DNA of 64,000 bases from DATBHM01 sp963772375. Lineage in GTDB: Bacteria; Actinomycetota; UBA4738; JACQTL01. The translations under genes were made by a program, and so were the position numbers. Location: assembly GCA_963772375.1 (NCBI GenBank), contig CAVYXG010000001.1, positions 1,426,001-1,490,000 on the forward strand, read 5' to 3'. The notes under the pieces are model-generated. The model was given only the letters and a program-made list of their open reading frames with translations. It did no database searches and was not told where the DNA came from. Positions 22,883 to 31,742 of the stretch are shown here, piece after piece (position 1 is the stretch's first letter; each line of letters starts with the position of its first letter).

Positions 22883-24072
22883 GGCAGCGTCCCCGCGGCG
22901 ACGTCGCCGTTCTTCAGGACGAGCAGGGGCGTCGCGAGGAGCGACACCTCGTCGAGGGGCTCGCCGTCGTAGAGGACCACGTCACCGGCCTTGCCGGCCT
23001 CGATCGTGCCGACCTCCGGCACGCGCAGCAGGTCGGCGGCATTCGAGGTCGCCGCCTGGAGCGCCTTGAGCGGCGTCAGGCCCCACTCGACCATCCGCTC
23101 GATCTCGAGCGGCGCGCTCCCGTGCGGGTTGAACGGCGTCCCCGAGTCGGTGCCGCACGCGAACCGCACGCCCTCCCGAACCGCCCGCCGGAACGAGTCC
23201 CGCAGCCACGACAGCACCTGCAGCCCCTTCTCGACGGCGTACCCGGCGACCTCGTCGGCGTTGTCGACGATGCCCCGGAGCGCCGAGATCGTCGGGACGT
23301 GGAACGTCCCGCGTTCCTTCATCATCCGGGCCACCCCCACGCTGATCTGCGAGCCGTGCTCGATCGAGTCGATGCCGGCCCGGACGGCGTTCTCGATCCC
23401 CGCCGCACCGATCGCGTGCGCGGCGATGCCCCGGTTCCACTTGTGCGCCTCGTCGACGGCCGCTTGCAGCTCCTCGAACGTGAACGCCGTGAAGTCCACG
23501 CTCACGCCGGGGGTGAGCACCCCGCCGGTCGCGACGACCTTGATGGCGCGGGCCCCGCTCCGCATCTGCTCCCGGACCGCGCGGCGGACGTTCTCGGGGC
23601 CGTCGACCTCGTACGCGAACACCCCGTGGCCGTGTCCGCCGGTGATGGTGAGCGCCCGTCCCGCCGCGACCACCCTCGGCCCCTCCGCCAGGCCGTCGTC
23701 GATCGCCCGGGCGACCGAGCACGCGTAGGCGGACGGGCCGCCGAGGTCCCGAACGGTGGTCGTGCCCCGCTCCAGGTGCTTGCGGCCGTTCCGCATCGCC
23801 TTGACCGCAGCCAGGGCATCGTTCCCCGCGACCTGCTGGCCCTCGCCCTGGAAGTCCGACCCCCCGTCGAAGCAGAGGTGGACGTGGCAGTCGATCAGGC
23901 CCGGGGTCAACGTTCGGCCGGTGCCCTCGACCTCGTGCGCGGCGCGCGCGGCGCGGGGCGCCCGGCGGTGCGGGCCGACCCATTCGATGCGCCCGCGGGC
24001 CACCAGCACGCCAGCGTGGCTGCGGACCGTCCGGCCGTCGAACAGCTGGATCCCCGCGAAGTACGTGGCCAC
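22879..24072 (-). CDS. Metal-dependent amidohydrolase (imidazolonepropionase/Xaa-Pro dipeptidase-like)
   Basis: A 397-aa amidohydrolase. The metal ligands are visible: DCHVHL (His63, His65), the bridging Lys in AIKVVATGG, HAIGAAGIENAVRAG, SIEHGS, and Asp in FACGTDSGTP. It ends in a typical small beta-domain with GTIEAGKAGDVVLYDGEP. The family hydrolyses cyclic amides or prolyl dipeptides, among other substrates. The GTG start shares one base with the stop of the upstream SDR gene (TAGTG), and its stop overlaps the hydrolase start, so the three form a tightly coupled operon. Confidence 0.93.
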   Translation of the reverse strand: MATYFAGIQLFDGRTVRSHAGVLVARGRIEWVGPHRRAPRAARAAHEVEGTGRTLTPGLIDCHVHLCFDGGSDFQGEGQQVAGNDALAAVKAMRNGRKHLERGTTTVRDLGGPSAYACSVARAIDDGLAEGPRVVAAGRALTITGGHGHGVFAYEVDGPENVRRAVREQMRSGARAIKVVATGGVLTPGVSVDFTAFTFEELQAAVDEAHKWNRGIAAHAIGAAGIENAVRAGIDSIEHGSQISVGVARMMKERGTFHVPTISALRGIVDNADEVAGYAVEKGLQVLSWLRDSFRRAVREGVRFACGTDSGTPFNPHGSAPLEIERMVEWGLTPLKALQAATSNAADLLRVPEVGTIEAGKAGDVVLYDGEPLDEVSLLATPLLVLKNGDVAAGTLP

Positions 24073-25031
24073 TACGCGCCCGCCGAGGCGCCCGAGCCGC
24101 CGGCGACCACCCCTGCCGCCCGCCGGAACGGCGACGCCGGCGGCCGGTACACGCGCCCGCGGTCGCCGAACAGCTCGTCCATCCGCCCGGCCAACTCCGA
24201 CGCGGTCCACCGCTGGTCCCGGTGCAGCGAGGACACGGGATGCCAGCCCTGGTACAGCTCGACCAGCCCCCCCTGGATGCCGAACACCTGCCCGGTGATG
24301 CCCAGGGCGGCGTCGGAGGACAGGAACGCCACCAGCGGCGCGACGTTCTCCGGAGCCAGTTGGTCGAACTCCCCCTCGGCCGGCGCCGAGATGTCCCCGA
24401 ACGTCTTCTCCGTCATGCGGGTGCGGGCGCCGGGCGCGATGGCGTTCACCCGGACGCCGTACCGCTCGAGCTCCATGGCGGTGATGTACGAGAACGCCGC
24501 GATGCCGGCCTTGGCCGCGCCGTAGTTCGACTGCCCCGCGATCCCCAGGATGCCGCTCGTCGACGACGTGTTGACGATCGACGCCGCGACGTCGTCGCCG
24601 GCCTTGGACCGGTCACGCCAGTGCGCCGCGGCCTCGTGCGCCACCAGGAAGTGGCCCCGCAGGTGGACCTTGATCACCGCGTCCCATTCCTCGACCGACA
24701 TGTTGAACACCATCCGGTCGCGGAGGATCCCCGCGTTGTTGACCACCGCATCCAGCCGGCCCCAGGTGTCGATCGCCAGTCGGACGAGCGACGCGGCGCC
24801 GGCCGGTTCGCTGATGTCGTCGAAGTGGGCGACCGCCTCGCCGCCCGCCGCGGCGACCTCCTCGACCACCCGGGAGGCCGCGCGGGGGTCGGAGCCGGTC
24901 CCGTCCCATTCGCCGCCGAGGTCGTTCACCACGACGCGGGCGCCCTCCTCGGCGAACAGCAGCGCCTCGCCCCGCCCGATCCCGCGGCCCGCGCCGGTGA
25001 TCACGGCGACCTTGCCATCCAGCACACCCAT
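24072..25031 (-). CDS. Short-chain dehydrogenase/reductase, MFE-2-like
   Basis: A 319-aa SDR with the Rossmann motif TGAGRGIG (12-19), NNAGILRDRM (98-107), catalytic Tyr170 and Lys174 in NYGAAKAG, and Ser near 157. The NNAGILRD-x-FNMSVEEWDAVI-x-VHLRGHF wording is characteristic of SDRs related to the 3-hydroxyacyl-CoA dehydrogenase part of peroxisomal multifunctional enzyme 2. A C-terminal extension of about 50 residues follows the core. The ATG is preceded by AAAGGA. It is the first gene of the minus-strand SDR/amidohydrolase/hydrolase/B3-4 run, divergent from the secreted propeller gene. Confidence 0.93.
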   Translation of the reverse strand: MGVLDGKVAVITGAGRGIGRGEALLFAEEGARVVVNDLGGEWDGTGSDPRAASRVVEEVAAAGGEAVAHFDDISEPAGAASLVRLAIDTWGRLDAVVNNAGILRDRMVFNMSVEEWDAVIKVHLRGHFLVAHEAAAHWRDRSKAGDDVAASIVNTSSTSGILGIAGQSNYGAAKAGIAAFSYITAMELERYGVRVNAIAPGARTRMTEKTFGDISAPAEGEFDQLAPENVAPLVAFLSSDAALGITGQVFGIQGGLVELYQGWHPVSSLHRDQRWTASELAGRMDELFGDRGRVYRPPASPFRRAAGVVAGGSGASAGA

Positions 25032-25147
25032 GCGAACGGTCCTTTCGAACGACGAACGGCGGCGGCGCCGACCAGCGGACGCACGCCGAACGGTACCGGA
25101 ATCGGCCGCACCCGCCGGAGCGTGGGCCGGGCGCCGGCTCGACTCCC

Positions 25148-25176
25148 TTTACATGCGTTTATCCCTTCTCTACAGT
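25148..25176 (+). promoter_or_regulatory. Sigma70-type promoter of the secreted propeller gene
   Basis: TTTACA at 25148-25153 and TACAGT at 25171-25176 are separated by exactly 17 bp, inside a locally AT-richer stretch. This is the best housekeeping-type promoter in the window. The predicted leader is about 100 nt and ends in GGGGAGG before the ATG. Confidence 0.7.
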
Positions 25177-25284
25177 GGCTGGCCAGCGCCCGGCCGCGGG
25201 GGGGGAGCCACATCGTTCCGTGAGGATCGGCACATCCCGGTCGTGCGCGCCACCGGAGAATCACCTATGGGGAGGAATGACTCG

Positions 25285-28200
25285 ATGCGATCCCGGATCC
25301 GCGCCGCACTCGCCCTGTCAGTGGTCGCGCTCGTCGTGGGTGCGATCGTCCCGGGGTCGGCTCAGCTGGCCAGCGCCTCGAAGCCGACACCCGCCACCGC
25401 GGATCCGCTCGCGATCCTGCGATCGACGGCGAACCAGCTCGGCATGGGCGACCCTGACCTCCCGCCCGTGGGACACGAGATCGATCCCGGGACCTACCTC
25501 CGCCTGCGGTCCCATCAGGAGGCGCTCTACCGTGGCGCGCCGTTCACGCTCCCGTACAACGCCCGCATCCCGGCGATCCGACGTTTCGAACGCCAGAGCA
25601 CCCAGCGCACCAAGTCCAGGTCCGGTCCGGCGTGGACGGCGATCGGGCCGGCGCCGCTGCCGAACGGGCAGACGAGCCCGACCAAGCCCGTGAGCGGACG
25701 GGTCACCGCCATCGCGGTCGACCCTTCGGACGCGAACACGGTGTACGTGGGCACGGCGCAGGGTGGTGTCTGGCGGTCCACGAACGGCGGCACCTCGTGG
25801 AAGGCGCTCATGGACAACGCCGACTCGCTCGCGATCGGCTCGCTCGCCCTCGCGCCGAGCGACCACACGATCCTGTACGTCGGCACCGGCGAGGGCAACC
25901 TCTCGGGCGACTCCTATGCGGGCGTCGGCCTGTACCGCATCAACAACGCGAACGGCGCCTCGCCGGCCCTGCACGGCCCGTTCGAGACCCGTATCGCAGG
26001 AACCGGCACCACCGCCGGCAACGGGCACGCGTTCAACTTCCTGGCCATCCAGGGCATCGCGGTCGACCCGGCGAACGCAGACCGGGTCTTCCTGTCGGCG
26101 ACGCCGGGCGGCATCGGCACGGCCGGCGACTGGGTGTGCTGCGCGAGCCCCTCCGCCGACCCCGGCCTGTACCTGACGACCAACGGGACGGGCGCCACCC
26201 CGCAGTTCACCAAGGTGAATGGTGGCCTGCCGCAGACGAGCGGCTCGTTCTTCCCGGCCTCGACCGACGTGACGTTCATGCCCGGCAGCTCGACGACGCT
26301 GCTCGTCGGGATCGAGGACATCGGGTTCGGGACCTCGTCGAGCAACGGCATCTGGCGCTCGACCAACGCGAACAACCCGACCCCGACCTTCAGCCAGATC
26401 ACGCTCCCGAGCAGCGTGTTCAACACGCGGATCGCGACCGGGCCGTCCAGCACCGTCCTCGTGGGCGCCGAGACGTCCTCCGGGGGCCGTCTGTACAAGT
26501 CCACCGACAGCGGCGCGACGTTCCCGACCACGCTCACCACGGCGAACGGGTTCTGCGGCGGCCAGTGTTTCTACGACATGGCCCCCGCCATCGACCCGAG
26601 CAACGCGAACAAGATGCTGCTCGGCGGCTCGGCCGACTCAGGCGGCGCGAACGTCCTCATGCGGGCCACCGACGGGACGAACTTCTCCTCATCCGACGCC
26701 GGCCTGCACGCCGACTCCCATGCCACCGCGTACGCGCCGGGCAACTCCTCGATCGTCTATGCGGGCGACGACGGCGGCATCTTCAAGAGCACCAACGGCG
26801 GGGCCGCCTGGTCGAGCCTCAACAACTCGTCGTTCTCGGCGACGCAGTTCGAGTCCATCGCGGTCCACCCGACCAACGCGAACTTCACGATCGGCGGGAC
26901 GCAGGACAACGGGACGGCATTCCTCCAGGCGAACAACACGTGGACGCGGGCCGACTTCGGCGACGGCGGGTTCTCGGCGATCGACCAGAACGCGACGAAC
27001 ACCACGAACGTGACCATGTACCACACGTACTTCAACCAGCAGAACAACCTGGTCGCGTACGCATTCGTCACGTCGACCGCGACCGCCCACGACGGCGCGT
27101 GGGGGACCCGCGGCTGCGTCAACGGAGTGACGACCCAGAACAACATCTCGTGCTCCGAGGCGCCACTGTTCTACGCGCCGGTCGAGCTGGGACCCGGGAA
27201 CCCGAACACCATCTACTACGGGACCAACCTCCTGCACCGCTCGGCCGACGGTGGCGTGACGAACCCGGCGGTCAGCCAAAGCTTCGGCGGCGGGACGACC
27301 GGGAAGATCAGCGCGATCGGGATCTCCCCCCAGAACGACAACGTTCGGGTCGTCGGCCTGAACGGCGGCGGGATCTTCGGGACGACCAGCGGCTCGAACT
27401 CGCTCTCCGACCTCGACCCCGGCGACACGATCCCGAACCGGTACGTGGCCCGTGTGGTGGTCGACCCCACCAACTCCCACATCGCGTACGTGACGATCGA
27501 CGGGTTCAACGGCGGGACGGGGGCGAGCCAGTCGCACGTGTGGCGGACGTCGAACCTCAACGCCAGCCCGCCCACCTGGACCGCGAAGAACTCCGGGCTG
27601 CCCGACGTCCCCGTCAACGCGATGGTGATCGACCCGAACGACCCGACCCACCTGTACATCGGAACCGACGTCGGCGTGTACGCCTCCACCAACAGCGGCG
27701 GAAGCTGGACGCCGTTCGGCACCGGACTGCCGATCGTCGCGATCTTCGACATGGCGATCGCGCGGCCTGGCACCGCGAACGAGGTGCTCCGCGTGGCCAC
27801 GCACGGCAGGGGGATGTACCAGGCCGCGTTCGGCGGCGGTGGCGGCGGCGACCTCACCAAGCCGAAGGCGGGCCTGACCGCCCCGAGCAAGACGGTGAAC
27901 ATCTCCAAGAACATCACGCTCAAGTGGAACGCGTCGGACAACGCCGGGGGCAGCGGCCTCGCCAACGTGGACATCCGCGTCAAGAGCGCGAAGTACAACC
28001 ACGCATTCGGGTCGTTCACGCAGCCGGCGAGCCTGCAGCACCTCACCGGGACGTCGCACGGGTTCACCGGCGCGGCCGGGACCTCGTACTGCTTCTCGGT
28101 GCGGGCCCGGGACCACGCGGGGAACCTGTCGGCGTTCAGCGCGCAGAAGTGCACGATGATCCCGGTCGATGACAAGACCATGAAGGTGGGCTCGGGATCC

Positions 28201-28557
28201 TGGACCCGGAAGTCCGGTCAGGCGGGCGCGTTCCTGGGGACGCTCTCCACCACCTCGGCCCACAACGCGACGCTCAAGCTGAACGGCGTGCACGTCAGGC
28301 AGCTCGGCGTGCTGGTGAAGAGGTGCTCGGCGTGCGGCGCGTTCTCGATCACGTTCGCCGGCAAGACGTTCACGGCGAACACCGCCGGGTCCGGCTTCGT
28401 GGTGTTCACCATCCCGACGTCCCCCTCGGTGAAGACCGGGAACCTCGTGGTGAAGGTCACCTCGACCGGGAAGCAGGTGCAGATCGACGGCGTGGCAGCG
28501 CCGCAGACCGGAGCCATCACGTTCGCGAAGGCGGCCGCGATGCACCGGGTCCGCTGA
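25285..28557 (+). CDS. Large secreted sortilin/BNR-type beta-propeller protein
   Basis: A 1090-aa exported protein. A Sec signal peptide (RSRIRAALALSVVALVVGAI, predicted cut after LASA, residue 31) precedes a region of Asp-box/BNR-type repeats such as VWRSTNGGTSW, IWRSTNANN, LYKSTDSGATF, IFKSTNGGAAW and VYASTNSGGSW. These form sortilin/Ycf48-like propellers. After a Gly-rich linker comes an Ig/FN3-like domain (about 865-960) with paired cysteines, then a beta-rich C-terminal domain. No catalytic residues of sialidases are evident. It may bind surface polysaccharide or protein. GGGGAGG nine bases upstream supports ATG 25285 over the in-frame ATG at 25267. Confidence 0.9.
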   Translation: MRSRIRAALALSVVALVVGAIVPGSAQLASASKPTPATADPLAILRSTANQLGMGDPDLPPVGHEIDPGTYLRLRSHQEALYRGAPFTLPYNARIPAIRRFERQSTQRTKSRSGPAWTAIGPAPLPNGQTSPTKPVSGRVTAIAVDPSDANTVYVGTAQGGVWRSTNGGTSWKALMDNADSLAIGSLALAPSDHTILYVGTGEGNLSGDSYAGVGLYRINNANGASPALHGPFETRIAGTGTTAGNGHAFNFLAIQGIAVDPANADRVFLSATPGGIGTAGDWVCCASPSADPGLYLTTNGTGATPQFTKVNGGLPQTSGSFFPASTDVTFMPGSSTTLLVGIEDIGFGTSSSNGIWRSTNANNPTPTFSQITLPSSVFNTRIATGPSSTVLVGAETSSGGRLYKSTDSGATFPTTLTTANGFCGGQCFYDMAPAIDPSNANKMLLGGSADSGGANVLMRATDGTNFSSSDAGLHADSHATAYAPGNSSIVYAGDDGGIFKSTNGGAAWSSLNNSSFSATQFESIAVHPTNANFTIGGTQDNGTAFLQANNTWTRADFGDGGFSAIDQNATNTTNVTMYHTYFNQQNNLVAYAFVTSTATAHDGAWGTRGCVNGVTTQNNISCSEAPLFYAPVELGPGNPNTIYYGTNLLHRSADGGVTNPAVSQSFGGGTTGKISAIGISPQNDNVRVVGLNGGGIFGTTSGSNSLSDLDPGDTIPNRYVARVVVDPTNSHIAYVTIDGFNGGTGASQSHVWRTSNLNASPPTWTAKNSGLPDVPVNAMVIDPNDPTHLYIGTDVGVYASTNSGGSWTPFGTGLPIVAIFDMAIARPGTANEVLRVATHGRGMYQAAFGGGGGGDLTKPKAGLTAPSKTVNISKNITLKWNASDNAGGSGLANVDIRVKSAKYNHAFGSFTQPASLQHLTGTSHGFTGAAGTSYCFSVRARDHAGNLSAFSAQKCTMIPVDDKTMKVGSGSWTRKSGQAGAFLGTLSTTSAHNATLKLNGVHVRQLGVLVKRCSACGAFSITFAGKTFTANTAGSGFVVFTIPTSPSVKTGNLVVKVTSTGKQVQIDGVAAPQTGAITFAKAAAMHRVR

Positions 28558-28575
28558 CCGCGCCCGGTCGTCCGC

Positions 28576-30087
28576 TCAGGGTGTGAACTCGCTCCCCGAT
28601 GGGGCGGTGGCGTCGGGAGCACCCGCGCCCGGCGGCACGATGCCGGCGCCCGGAGGCGGTCCGATGGACCTCCCCGCCGTGGTCGCGGCAGGCGCCGGAG
28701 CGGTCGTCGGCTGGAGGTCGCGCACGTAGCGCAGGGCCCGCGTGACCGTCGCCGTGACCCACGCGCCCTCGGGAACGCGCACATACAGCTCGCGGCGCAC
28801 CCGCCAGGCCCGGATCCGGTCGGTCGACCCGTCGTCGACGGCCAGGTAGTACTGCGGCTTGTCCTCGCTCCCGTACCGCCGGGCCCGCAGGATCTCCCCC
28901 GCCACCTGCCGCTTCGCGAACAGGTCGAACGCCCCGCGCAGGAGCTGGATCCCGGCGGCGACTGCCACCACCACCCCGAGCGCGAGCGCGGCGATCTCGC
29001 CGATCGTCAGGTTGTCGGCCTGGCCGGCCGGGCCGGTGTCCGCCAGGCGCTCGAGCTGTCCCGACAGCACGAACAGCCCGAACGCCGCCGCGCCGGCCAC
29101 CAGCGACAGGAGCACGATCGTTGACGGCTTCCGCCCCCAGCCGGGCGAGGCGACGTTTCCCGGGTACACGACCTTGACCTGCCGCCAGTGCCCGCCCACC
29201 GAGCTCCAGGCCCGGTGGTCGCTCTCGGCCCCCATCGCGATCGGCCGAGCCGCGCCGGCCGCCTGTCCCATCGCCGCCCCGTACCCGAGGTACCGCTCCC
29301 ACGTGATCACGGCGGTCGGCGGGAGCGTGTCGAACACCGAGTCATGCCGCAGGTACTCACGCACGCCGAGCCACCGCGCGGCCGCCTCGACACCGGCGGG
29401 GGTCGACCGCTGCCGCCCGCTCCCCCACAGCGCGCCGGTCAGCGCGACCGCGAAGACCGCGAAGTACAGCGCGCCGTACAGCGGCACCGCGATACCGAAC
29501 AGGATCGCCGGGACGAACGCGGCGACGGAGACCACCGCGCGGCCGGCGGCGTTCCACATGTCCTCGGACAGCCCGGCGTCCTTGGCGTCCCGGACGACCT
29601 CCTTGCGGAACCCCTTCCACCACCGGTCGGCGGCGTCGCTCGGCCCGGTGGTGAGCGCCTGGGTCGGCACCACCCCGTTCGACGCCTTCGAACGCAGCAG
29701 CGTCATCACCCGGCGTTCGTACGGCGTCAGCGTGGAGTCGTCCTGCCTGCGGATGCGGCACTGGAACTCCCCGGGCGCCACCTGCTGGAACTCGACGAAC
29801 CCCCGCGCCGCGAGGTCCAGCAGCGTGGCCGGGACCGCCTCCGGCGTGGGCTTCCAGCTGCTCGTGAGCATGTTCGCGATGGCCGGCGTCTCGGGTCCGA
29901 GGTCCATCGTGGCGGGGGCGGGTTCGGGGTCGTCCGACCGCCGGAGCACCCGGACGATCAGCACGACCAGCAGCCAGGCCACGCCCGCGATCGCGCCGGC
30001 CACCAGCAGGGCCCGGCTGACCACGTGCAAGGCGGGATGCTCGGTCGAGGTCGCGACGTGGAGGAACGACACGGCGGCGAGGGACAT
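28576..30087 (-). CDS. DUF2207-like predicted membrane protein
   Basis: A 503-aa membrane protein. TM1 lies at about residues 18-44, followed by a cytoplasmic winged-helix-like part (PATLLDLAARGFVEFQ, LTPYERRVMTLLRS), two central TM segments (about 170-215), another pair around 310-360, and a C-terminal Pro/Ala-rich tail. The LLDLAARGFxEF block and general order resemble the C-terminal half of DUF2207 proteins, but the large N-terminal extracytoplasmic domain of that family is absent. Function is unknown. It converges on the propeller gene with an 18-nt gap and is divergent from the amine oxidase pair. Confidence 0.75.
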   Translation of the reverse strand: MSLAAVSFLHVATSTEHPALHVVSRALLVAGAIAGVAWLLVVLIVRVLRRSDDPEPAPATMDLGPETPAIANMLTSSWKPTPEAVPATLLDLAARGFVEFQQVAPGEFQCRIRRQDDSTLTPYERRVMTLLRSKASNGVVPTQALTTGPSDAADRWWKGFRKEVVRDAKDAGLSEDMWNAAGRAVVSVAAFVPAILFGIAVPLYGALYFAVFAVALTGALWGSGRQRSTPAGVEAAARWLGVREYLRHDSVFDTLPPTAVITWERYLGYGAAMGQAAGAARPIAMGAESDHRAWSSVGGHWRQVKVVYPGNVASPGWGRKPSTIVLLSLVAGAAAFGLFVLSGQLERLADTGPAGQADNLTIGEIAALALGVVVAVAAGIQLLRGAFDLFAKRQVAGEILRARRYGSEDKPQYYLAVDDGSTDRIRAWRVRRELYVRVPEGAWVTATVTRALRYVRDLQPTTAPAPAATTAGRSIGPPPGAGIVPPGAGAPDATAPSGSEFTP

Positions 30088-30138
30088 CGTCGCGCATGGT
30101 CGCCGACCGGCGCCGTGTCCGCAACGCGGATCGATCTC

Positions 30139-30167
30139 TTTCTCCGGGCCCGGCCCCGGCATACACT
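30139..30167 (+). promoter_or_regulatory. Putative promoter of the amine oxidase pair
   Basis: TACACT at 30162-30167 with a weak -35-like TTTCTC 17 bp upstream, in the 111-nt divergent gap. GGAGG follows 8 nt before the GTG start of the first oxidase. Confidence 0.45.
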
Positions 30168-30198
30168 CGCGGCTCCGCGACGACTGGAGGACTTCGCT

Positions 30199-31740
30199 GT
30201 GGACCACGAACAGGGTCACCACGAGGAGGAGGGCGAGCTCCACGCCCGCGAGCACCACCTGATGGCCGAGGGGGTCGAACAGGAGCTCCACACCGAGCCC
30301 GTCCCCGAGGAGGTCCTCACGGTCCCGGCGCAGGGCCTCGAGCAGCGTCCGCAGCCCCAGAAGCGCGTGATCATCATCGGCGGCGGCGTCGCCGGGCTGG
30401 TGGCGGCCTTCGAGCTGATGCGGCAGGGGCACGAGCCGCTCGTGCTCGAGGCGCAGCATCGCGTCGGCGGCCGCGTCTACACGCTGCGGCGCTGGGCGCC
30501 GGGCCTGTACATCGAGGCCGGTGCCATGCGCATCCCCCGCGTCCACGACCTCACGCTCGAGTACTGCAACCTGTTCGGACTCCAGCTCCGGCCGTTCGTG
30601 ATGGGCAACCCTCGCGCGCTCGTCTACGTCGGCGGCGAGAAGATGACGATGGCCGAGGCCGACCAGCACCCCGAGCGACTGCCGTTCGAGCTCGAGGAAC
30701 ACGAGCGCGGCCGCACGTACAGCGAGATGTGGAACGAGGCCACCGCCGAGGTCCGCGAGCTGTACGAGCGGGAGGGCCACGACGCCTTCGAGAAGATCCT
30801 CGAGGAGTACGACCAGTACTCCATCCGGGAGTTCCTCCAGATGCGCGGGTTCTCCGAGGGCGCCATCGAGCTGTACGGCGTGCTGTCGTTCCGCGAGCAG
30901 AACATGAACGCCGCCGTCATCGAGCAGCTCCGCGAGATCGTCGGGCGGTCGTTCGAGGACATGCAGGAGATCGTCGGCGGCACCGACACGTTGCCGCGGG
31001 CGTTCTACGAGCACGTGAAGCACTACGTGCGGTTCGGCGCCGAGGTCAACGCGATCGAGCAGACCGACCACGACGTCACCGTGCACTACCGGAGCGGCGG
31101 CAACCGGTTCAGCGTGAACGGCGACTACGCCATCTGCACGCTCCCCTACCCGGTGATGCGCTCGATCGAGATCACGCCGGCGCTCTCCCGCGGCAAGCAG
31201 AAGGCCATTCGCGAGCTCCACTACAACTCGTCGACGAAGATCGTGTTCCAGACCCGGTCGCGGTTCTGGGAGCACGAGCCACTCGGGATCGTGGGAGGGA
31301 CCACTGCGACCGACCTGTCGATCCGCCGCATCGTGTACCCCTCGTTCAGCGACCCGAACGAGGAGCGCGGGATGATGCTCGCCTCGTACACGTGGGGCAG
31401 CGACGCGCTGCGGTGGTCGTCCATGGGCGAGGAGGACGCCGTCGAGCAGGCCATCGAGGACGTCTCGAAGATCCATCCCGAGATCGTGAACGAGTTCGAG
31501 CTCGGGGCGATGCACTGCTGGGACACCGACCCCTATGCCGGCGGCGCGTTCGCCCTGTTCGAGCCGGAACAGGAGACCGAGCTCCAGGCCGACATCACCG
31601 CGCCGGAGGGCCGCATCCATTTCGCCGGCGAGCATTGCTCGCTGTACCACGCGTGGATCCAGGGGGCGCTGGAGTCGGGCATCCGGGCGGCCAAGACCAT
31701 CCACGAGGCGCCGATGGTGATGGAACCCGCGAAGGACTGA
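30199..31740 (+). CDS. FAD-dependent amine/L-amino-acid oxidase-like protein 1
   Basis: A 513-aa flavoprotein. A charged His/Glu-rich N-terminal extension of about 55 residues (with REHHLMAEG and EPVPEE) precedes the FAD-binding motif VIIIGGGVAGLVAAFEL and the GG doublet RVGGRVYTLR. The C-terminal FAD block is GRIHFAGEHCSLYHAWIQG. This is the flavin monoamine oxidase superfamily, which includes L-amino acid oxidases and tryptophan monooxygenases; it oxidises amines to imines with release of peroxide. The substrate is unknown. A second, closely related gene begins 2 nt downstream. The GTG has GGAGG eight bases upstream. Confidence 0.92.
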   Translation: MDHEQGHHEEEGELHAREHHLMAEGVEQELHTEPVPEEVLTVPAQGLEQRPQPQKRVIIIGGGVAGLVAAFELMRQGHEPLVLEAQHRVGGRVYTLRRWAPGLYIEAGAMRIPRVHDLTLEYCNLFGLQLRPFVMGNPRALVYVGGEKMTMAEADQHPERLPFELEEHERGRTYSEMWNEATAEVRELYEREGHDAFEKILEEYDQYSIREFLQMRGFSEGAIELYGVLSFREQNMNAAVIEQLREIVGRSFEDMQEIVGGTDTLPRAFYEHVKHYVRFGAEVNAIEQTDHDVTVHYRSGGNRFSVNGDYAICTLPYPVMRSIEITPALSRGKQKAIRELHYNSSTKIVFQTRSRFWEHEPLGIVGGTTATDLSIRRIVYPSFSDPNEERGMMLASYTWGSDALRWSSMGEEDAVEQAIEDVSKIHPEIVNEFELGAMHCWDTDPYAGGAFALFEPEQETELQADITAPEGRIHFAGEHCSLYHAWIQGALESGIRAAKTIHEAPMVMEPAKD

Positions 31741-31742
31741 CC

